NCBI GenBank assembly: GCA_035316325.1
Contig: DATHJB010000043.1
Coordinates: forward strand, 30,529 to 94,528
Direction of reading: 5' to 3'
DNA from: Acidimicrobiales bacterium
Lineage (GTDB): Bacteria; Actinomycetota; Acidimicrobiia; Acidimicrobiales; VFJN01
Length of the DNA: 64,000 nt
In this document: positions 59,057-64,000 of the stretch, in pieces
Position numbering within the stretch: the first letter of the stretch is position 1
Layout of the letters: every line of letters starts with the position of its first letter
The notes under the pieces: model-generated
Told to the model about the DNA's origin: nothing
What the model saw: only the letters and a program-made list of their open reading frames with translations
Database searches by the model: none
Position numbers and translations under genes: made by a program

Positions 59057-62000
59057 TCAGGCGCCGACCGGCAGGAGCCGGCGCTGCAGCTGCTGCGTCG
59101 AGTCCGACGGGTCGACGCCCAGGTCCTTGAGGGCGTCGAGGCACCGGCCCAGCATCCGCAGCGCGGCCGATCGGTCGTGGCGGGTGAGGGCCGCGCCGAC
59201 CAGCACGGTGTACGCCGCTTCCGCCCACGGGTCGACGCCGAGGGCGCGGTGGGCCATCGTCTGGGCCCGGTCGACGTCGCCCATGCTCAGCAGCAGCTGC
59301 CCGGCCCGCACCGCGGCGGCGACGAAGCGGGACCGGTAGTGCTCGCGGTCGAGGGCGAACCAGTCGGTCTCGGGCAGGTCGGCGTGGAGCTGGTCGCGGT
59401 AGAGGTCGACGGCGGCCAGGTGGTGTTCGAGCGCGACCGACGGGGCGCCGTCGGCCTCGGCCTCGGACGCGGCCCGCAGGTGCTCGTCGAAGCGGTCGAC
59501 GTCGAGGTGGAGGTGCTCGCCGGTGACCAGCTGCACCGCCGGGCCCTCCAGGCGCAGCAGGTAGGCGGGCTCGCCGGCGTCCCGCCACGGTTCCAGCAGC
59601 CGGAGGAGGTGGTTCAGGGTGACGCTCAGGTTGTTGCCGGCCGAGCGTTCGTCGTGGTCGGGCCAGAGAGCGGCGGTGATCGCGGACCGGGTCGTCCGCC
59701 GGTGCCCGACGAGGAACGCGACCAGCTCCTGCAGGCGGGCGCGGCGCAGGTCGGGGTCGGCGACGTCGTCGCTGTCCCAGCCGTCGCGGTGGACGCCGAG
59801 CGGGCCCAGGACCCGCAGGTAGGTGGTCTGCGGCGGGGGCGCCGGTACCGCGGCCAGCAGCGCCCGGGCCGCCTTGGCCTGGCCGGCCCGGCCCCGCACC
59901 GTGTCGCGCACCGCGGCGCGGCCCGGCGGTCCGAGCAGCTCGAGCAGTGTCCGGCCCTCGGTCCGGCCGATGGCGGTCAGCCCGACCGCCAGCTCGGCCG
60001 CGAGCCGATGGTGCAGCGCAGCCCGGACGACCCCGAGGTCGCCGAGGTCGAGGCGTCGCACCACCTTGTCGGCTCCGCCCTCGCGCATCGACACGACGGC
60101 GACGGCGAGATCGCGGGCCAGGCCGAGGTGCCCCCGCAGCGGGACCGCGTCCCAGTGGGCCCGGGTCTCGGGGAGCAGGACGTAGCTGGTCGCCATGATC
60201 TGCCGCCACGCCCGGCGGTCCTGGCCGGCGTCGAGCCCGTGGTCGGCGAGCGCCTCGCGCAGCGTGGCCACCGCGGCCGCCTCGTCGTCCTCCGCCAACT
60301 GCTGCGACGCGGTCGCCGACGCGACCTGCGCCGACAGCCGGCCGGCCGGTGGCGGTGGGGCGGTCATGAGCGCGTCGTCGAGGTAGCGACGGCCGGCGGC
60401 GACATCACCGGCGTGCGAGAACACGACGCTGCCCAGGATCTGGCCGATGTGGACGCTGTAGGTGGCCCCGCCCCGCTCCTCGGCGGCGATCACCGCCGGC
60501 AGCTTGGCCAGCACCTCGTCGACCTGACCCTCCCGCCAGGCGATGCGCAGGCGGAGGGCGTCGACGACGTGGTGCATGGCGGCATCCGAGGGCGTCAACC
60601 GGTCGACGATCTCGGTCGCGCCGGCCAGGTCGCCCAGGTCGAGCTGGACCACCCCGCAGAGCCAGCCGGCGGAGATCTCCCACACCGTGTCGAGCACCGT
60701 GGAGTCGATGCTGCCCAGCTCGGCGACGACCGTGACGTCGTCGCCGTCGAGGTCGGCGAGCAGCGCGCGGGCGATCGAGGCCAAGGCCCGGGCCACCGGA
60801 TGCCCGGTCGGCTCCACCTCGAGGACCCGGCCGGCCAGGTCGCCGAGCGCGCTCAGGTCCTGACGCCACCAGGCGATCTGGCCGAGCTGGGCGATGGCCG
60901 CCATCTCGGCGTCGACGTCGCCGTCGGCGCGGCCCCGGGTCGCCGCCTCCCGCAGCGGCGCCACCGCCCGGTCGGGAGAGGTGAACGTGGTGTGCACGCC
61001 CGTCGCCAACCGGCCCGCCAGCGACTCGCGCACGCTGTCGGGGCTCATCGCCAGCCAGCGGCCGAGCTGGTTGGGAACCAGCTGATCGATCGCCAGGCAC
61101 GCCGATCGCAGCACCGGCGGGGCGGCGTCCCACAGGTCGGCGCCCTGCAGCAGCGAGAAGGCGTCGTCGAAACGGCCCCGGTCGTTGAGGTGCTCGACGG
61201 CCCGGCGCCGGGTCTGGCCCCGCTCCGTGGGACCCAGCTCGATGCCGGGGGCGTTGCGCCACAGGCCGTGCGGTACGTACCAGCCGTCGCCGCCCTGGGC
61301 GACCAGCGGGATGCTGTCGAGCGCGGACGCGAGGTCGACGGGCGTGCCGATCGCCGCCGAGACCAGATCCTCGTCGGCCCCGCCAAGGTCGCAGAGCACG
61401 GCGAGCAGATGGCGGCGCACGGTGCCCAGCGGCTCCAGCACCTCCTCCCAGAGGTAGGTGCCGGCGAAGCGGCTCTCGACGCTCGCCGCCAGCTCGGCCA
61501 TCGCCGGCCACCCGCCCGTGTCACCGAAGCGGCGGGTCTCGAGGCCCCGGCGGGCGGCGAAGCCGGACAGCTCGTCGTCGGAGAACCGCAGGTCGTCCTC
61601 GCCGAGGCGCAGCACCGAACCCTGGACCCCGATCCGGGTCAGCGGGATCGGCGGCTCGGTACGGCTGGCGACCACCACGTGGCCGTTGGCCGGCAGGGCC
61701 GCAACCAGGTCGGCCAGCCAGGCGGCGCCCGTCGAGCCCACCGGGAGCAGGTGCACGTCGTCGAGGACGATGCAGGCTTCGGTGGGCGACCGGTGCCAGA
61801 CCGAGGCGGCCACCGCGGCGGGCTCCGGGGTTGCCGCGGTGCGGGCGCCGTGGTGGGGATCGTCCTCGTCGCGCCCGGCGACCGCCGCGGCCACGACCCG
61901 GGCCAGCCGATCGGCGTCGGCGTCGAGCTCCTCGACCCCGATCCACACGTCCTCGCCCCGGGGCGCCAGGCGGTTCTCGGCGATCGCCTGGGCGAGCAAC

Positions 62001-62140
62001 GTCGTCTTCCCCAACCCCGCCCCGCCGGTCAGCGCGGTGACGCGATGCTGCCAACGGCCCAGCAACGATCGCAACAGCCGAGGCCGCGTCAACGAGTCGG
62101 GCCGCGGTTCAGGAGGAACGAACCGAAACGACCGATACAT
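59057..62140 (-). CDS. Large AfsR/SARP-type regulator, paralogue of 43254-46268
   Basis: 1027 residues. Walker A GGAGLGKTT (39-47), Walker B ACIVLDDVHLLP, the same order of helical repeats, winged helix (TYLRVLGPLGVHRDGWDSDD, LWPDHDERSAGNNLSVTLNH) and BTAD (LDVDRFDEHLRAASEAEADG). Start sequence RPRLLRSLLGRWQHRVTALT mirrors the first copy. The two are diverged duplicates 13 kb apart on opposite strands. It probably controls distant or unlisted genes; neighbours give no clear target. The region 58991-59056 before its stop has no feature. Confidence 0.88.
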   Translation of the reverse strand: MYRSFRFVPPEPRPDSLTRPRLLRSLLGRWQHRVTALTGGAGLGKTTLLAQAIAENRLAPRGEDVWIGVEELDADADRLARVVAAAVAGRDEDDPHHGARTAATPEPAAVAASVWHRSPTEACIVLDDVHLLPVGSTGAAWLADLVAALPANGHVVVASRTEPPIPLTRIGVQGSVLRLGEDDLRFSDDELSGFAARRGLETRRFGDTGGWPAMAELAASVESRFAGTYLWEEVLEPLGTVRRHLLAVLCDLGGADEDLVSAAIGTPVDLASALDSIPLVAQGGDGWYVPHGLWRNAPGIELGPTERGQTRRRAVEHLNDRGRFDDAFSLLQGADLWDAAPPVLRSACLAIDQLVPNQLGRWLAMSPDSVRESLAGRLATGVHTTFTSPDRAVAPLREAATRGRADGDVDAEMAAIAQLGQIAWWRQDLSALGDLAGRVLEVEPTGHPVARALASIARALLADLDGDDVTVVAELGSIDSTVLDTVWEISAGWLCGVVQLDLGDLAGATEIVDRLTPSDAAMHHVVDALRLRIAWREGQVDEVLAKLPAVIAAEERGGATYSVHIGQILGSVVFSHAGDVAAGRRYLDDALMTAPPPPAGRLSAQVASATASQQLAEDDEAAAVATLREALADHGLDAGQDRRAWRQIMATSYVLLPETRAHWDAVPLRGHLGLARDLAVAVVSMREGGADKVVRRLDLGDLGVVRAALHHRLAAELAVGLTAIGRTEGRTLLELLGPPGRAAVRDTVRGRAGQAKAARALLAAVPAPPPQTTYLRVLGPLGVHRDGWDSDDVADPDLRRARLQELVAFLVGHRRTTRSAITAALWPDHDERSAGNNLSVTLNHLLRLLEPWRDAGEPAYLLRLEGPAVQLVTGEHLHLDVDRFDEHLRAASEAEADGAPSVALEHHLAAVDLYRDQLHADLPETDWFALDREHYRSRFVAAAVRAGQLLLSMGDVDRAQTMAHRALGVDPWAEAAYTVLVGAALTRHDRSAALRMLGRCLDALKDLGVDPSDSTQQLQRRLLPVGA

Positions 62141-62257
62141 CTGCCCGCACAGTACGTCCCCGCGTCAACACGTGCCGGCGTCAGGAGCGGCACAAAATGA
62201 GGTCGCGGTCAAGAGCGGTGGGCGATAGACAGACGACGTGGACCCTCAGGACCTCCG

Positions 62258-62683
62258 ATGACTGAGTTCCAAGTCACCTTCGACTGCGCAGAACCTGAGC
62301 GTGTCGCTCGCTTCTGGTGCGAGGTGTTGGGGTACGTCGTACCGCCGCCCCCGAGGGGGTTTGCCACTTGGGACGACTTCGATCGCGCACGGCCGCCGGA
62401 GAAACAGGGTTCGGCGTTCGCCTGCGTCGATCCCTCAGGTGTGGGCCCGCGACTGTTCTTCCAGCGCGTTCCCGAAGGCAAGGTCGTCAAGAATCGGGTG
62501 CATCTCGACGTGCGAGTTGGCACCGGGCTCGTGGGTGAGGAGCGCCTGGCCACGCTGGAGGCCGAATGCGCACGACTGCTCGCGCTCGGCGCGACACGCG
62601 TCCAGCTACTGGCTGCCGATGACGACAACGAGTCGTGCATCGCGATGCAGGACATCGAGGGCAACGAGTTCTGTCTCGACTGA
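62258..62683 (+). CDS. VOC (glyoxalase-like) family protein
   Basis: 141 residues: VTFDCAEPERVARFWCEVLG at the N-terminus, FFQRVPEGKVVKNRVHLDVR in the middle and IAMQDIEGNEFCLD at the end, the beta-alpha-beta-beta-beta repeat of VOC proteins with His/Glu metal ligands (HLD, EFC). Function may be resistance, lyase or dioxygenase activity; unknown. It starts in a compositionally less GC-rich stretch, and codon use (for example ACT, GCA) is slightly different from its neighbours. No ribosome site is obvious, so it may be leaderless or transferred. Confidence 0.75.
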   Translation: MTEFQVTFDCAEPERVARFWCEVLGYVVPPPPRGFATWDDFDRARPPEKQGSAFACVDPSGVGPRLFFQRVPEGKVVKNRVHLDVRVGTGLVGEERLATLEAECARLLALGATRVQLLAADDDNESCIAMQDIEGNEFCLD

Positions 62684-62697
62684 GTGCGGGAAGCAGA

Positions 62698-62723
62698 AGA
62701 GCCACCCCCGGGGGAGTGGCTCT
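62698..62723. terminator. Two-way terminator
   Basis: AGAGCCAC (62698-62705) pairs with GTGGCTCT (62716-62723) around a C5/G5 core, making an almost continuous GC stem. It lies between the VOC gene stop and the 3' end of tRNA-Pro, so it can stop transcription from both sides. Confidence 0.75.
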
Positions 62724-62741
62724 GGTCTGCATGTTCCTCGG

Positions 62742-62815
<74 letters not shown>

Positions 62816-62840
62816 AGGGGGAACTGCCACCTTAGCGCAG

Positions 62841-63062
62841 CTACAGGACCACCCAGCTGATCATCTGGATGATCCGCCAGGTCAGGTAGATCACCGTGAC
62901 GGCCACGAGGAGCTTGAAGTGCCACGGGGCCTTCGTCGGGCCGGCGGCGGCCTGCTGCACGGTCTCGGGGTCGGCGACGGTGCGGCCGCACTCCGGGCAC
63001 GTCCCGTCGGCGTGGAGGGTGTTGGGGTTCAGGAAGCGGCTGCAGCCTTCGCACCAGGGCAC
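62841..63062 (-). CDS. Small zinc-ribbon membrane protein
   Basis: 73 residues from GTG 63062, placed two bases after the stop of the upstream YciI gene; longer starts add only a Pro/Arg-rich piece lying in that gene. CEGC and CPECG (about 4-7 and 22-26) form a zinc ribbon around FLNPNTLHADGT. A membrane helix follows (about 52-71, LLVAVTVIYLTWRIIQMISW). Function unknown. Confidence 0.65.
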   Translation of the reverse strand: MPWCEGCSRFLNPNTLHADGTCPECGRTVADPETVQQAAAGPTKAPWHFKLLVAVTVIYLTWRIIQMISWVVL

Positions 63063-63064
63063 GG

Positions 63065-63400
63065 CTAGCCGCGGTTCTCGCCCTGGCCCTGACCTGGCCC
63101 CGGCAGGTCGGCGAACCTCGGCCCCAGCCGGCACGGGGTGATCTCCACCCGGCGCCACACGTCGCCCACCACGTAGGGCTCCCGCTCCAACCAGCGGTCG
63201 ACGTCGTCCCGGGTGGGGAAGTCGACGACGATCGCCGAGCCGACCATCCGGTCGTCACCGTCGAGCAGCGCCACGGCGATGACCATGTTGCCCTGCGCCC
63301 ACAGCTCGTCGCCGTGCGCCAGGTGGGCCTCGCGCACCTTCATCCGTCGCTCGAGCGCCTCGTCGTCGTCGCCGTCGTAGCCACACACCAGGAACTGCAT
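63065..63400 (-). CDS. YciI-like protein
   Basis: 111 residues from ATG 63400. MQFLVCGYDGDDDEALERRM starts the ferredoxin-like fold; VDFPTRDDVDRWLEREPYVV and VWRRVEITPCRLGPRF complete it. The His/Asp pair proposed as active site in YciI relatives is present only in part (REAHLAHGDEL). It is related in fold to the DGPF protein but is a different subgroup. It is followed two bases later by the zinc-ribbon gene. Confidence 0.8.
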   Translation of the reverse strand: MQFLVCGYDGDDDEALERRMKVREAHLAHGDELWAQGNMVIAVALLDGDDRMVGSAIVVDFPTRDDVDRWLEREPYVVGDVWRRVEITPCRLGPRFADLPGPGQGQGENRG

Positions 63401-63452
63401 CGCTACAGCATGCTCCACAGCGCGCGGTGGCTCCTACGTAGGCTCCGGGGCG

Positions 63453-63965
63453 ATGGACATCGGGGAAGCGGCGTGGCTCGGGTTCGGGGGAGTGGTGGCG
63501 GGGGCCGTGTTGGGGTTCGCCTCGTCGTCGGCGCAGGAGGCGGCCCGGCGGCGGCACGACCTGCGGCGGCTCCGGGAGGAGCAGGTCCGGGAGGACGAGA
63601 TCCGCTTCGAGAACCGGCGCTTCGACGCCTACGTCGCCATGATCACCGCCGCCACCCGCTTCTACGGCGTCGCCAAGTACCCCGTCGCCGCCGAGGCGTC
63701 CGTCGAGCCGGGCACCACCATGCGGCCGATCGACGTCGCCTACGAGCAGTTCACCGCCACCCTCAGCCCCAGTTTCCTCATGGCGACGTCGCCGACCACC
63801 CGCGACTGCCTCGCCGCCCTGGCCTCCGCCGTCCGGGCGCTCCGTGACGGCATCGGCGGCGACGTCACCGACCGCGACGTCCTCTTCAAGGCCCACCGCC
63901 GGGCGGTGCGGGCGGCCGAGACGGCGATGCGCGAGGAGTTCGGGCTGGTCCCGACGTTGCCCTAG
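63453..63965 (+). CDS. Hypothetical membrane-anchored helical protein
   Basis: 170 residues. One N-terminal hydrophobic helix (about 6-24, AAWLGFGGVVAGAVLGFASS), then a charged coiled coil (about 28-58, RRHDLRRLREEQVREDEIRF) and a helical remainder with YVAMITAATRFYGVAKYPV. No family named. Divergent from the YciI gene, 52 bases apart. The last 35 bases of the window hold nothing recognisable. Confidence 0.65.
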   Translation: MDIGEAAWLGFGGVVAGAVLGFASSSAQEAARRRHDLRRLREEQVREDEIRFENRRFDAYVAMITAATRFYGVAKYPVAAEASVEPGTTMRPIDVAYEQFTATLSPSFLMATSPTTRDCLAALASAVRALRDGIGGDVTDRDVLFKAHRRAVRAAETAMREEFGLVPTLP

Positions 63966-64000
63966 CCGTAGCCGGCTGGTTCCCCGGCAGGCTGGCGAGT

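Noticed and set aside
43254..62140. Secondary-metabolite gene cluster around the AfsR- and LuxR-like regulators
   Set aside because: No polyketide, peptide, terpene or tailoring genes are present nearby.

Overview
The window is very GC-rich DNA with many GTG starts, tightly packed genes, 1 to 4 base start/stop overlaps and several promoters that sit so close to the start codon that the mRNA would be leaderless. AfsR-type (BTAD) regulators, an ECF42/DGPF pair, a DUF4242 protein and fused Liv-type ABC transporters all point to an actinobacterium. Class Acidimicrobiia is my guess, but no marker gene here settles it. I see no rRNA, CRISPR, transposase, integrase or phage gene. The one tRNA is tRNA-Pro(GGG).

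Layout. 1-2.7 kb: a cut-off lipoprotein gene, then an acyl-CoA carboxylase beta subunit overlapping an HMG-CoA-lyase-like gene (leucine or branched acyl-CoA breakdown). 2.8-6.0 kb: small housekeeping genes (membrane-anchored protein, NUDIX hydrolase, UPF0060 protein, MerR regulator with its own operator-promoter). 6.0-9.5 kb: a four-gene operon of ABC exporter plus NarL-type two-component system. 9.6-13.6 kb: a Clp-N/HTH protein with twin operators, an orphan nitrate/nitrite-sensor-like kinase and a lipoprotein. 13.7-17.9 kb: PhyH dioxygenase/TetR, ArsR/SRPBCC and DGPF/ECF42 pairs. 17.9-26.4 kb: DUF983, amidase, fdhD with a YdeP-like molybdoenzyme, a membrane-embedded spermidine-synthase-like protein and an NPCBM-like anchored protein.

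The most coherent system is at 26.4-42.1 kb, all on the minus strand. In transcription order it is: substrate-binding lipoprotein, MFS-ABC ATPase fusion, LivH-LivM-LivG fusion, cytosolic GH78 alpha-L-rhamnosidase, RhaEW aldolase/dehydrogenase, RhaI isomerase, RhaB kinase, DeoR regulator and FMN-dependent lactate-type dehydrogenase. These would import a rhamnoside, cut it inside the cell and carry rhamnose to dihydroxyacetone phosphate and pyruvate. The two promoter regions (42.1 kb and 35.7 kb) share a 35-base element, which suggests that one regulator, probably the DeoR protein, controls both uptake and catabolism.

42.2-64 kb: an esterase, two giant AfsR-like regulators (43.3-46.3 and 59.1-62.1 kb) and a giant LuxR-type ATPase regulator (55.2-58.7 kb), with a DUF4153-like membrane protein, PPOX protein, HrpA helicase, a decayed serine hydrolase, an acyl-CoA dehydrogenase, a DUF4242 protein, a VOC protein, tRNA-Pro and small genes between them. 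No biosynthetic cluster accompanies the regulators.

Scattered hairpin repeats stand out: a nested hairpin at 215-253 and 53237-53274, a second family with a conserved core at 19901-19945 and 43131-43180, and a perfect 20-bp-arm palindrome inside rhaB. All function calls come from reading motifs by eye. No database search was run.
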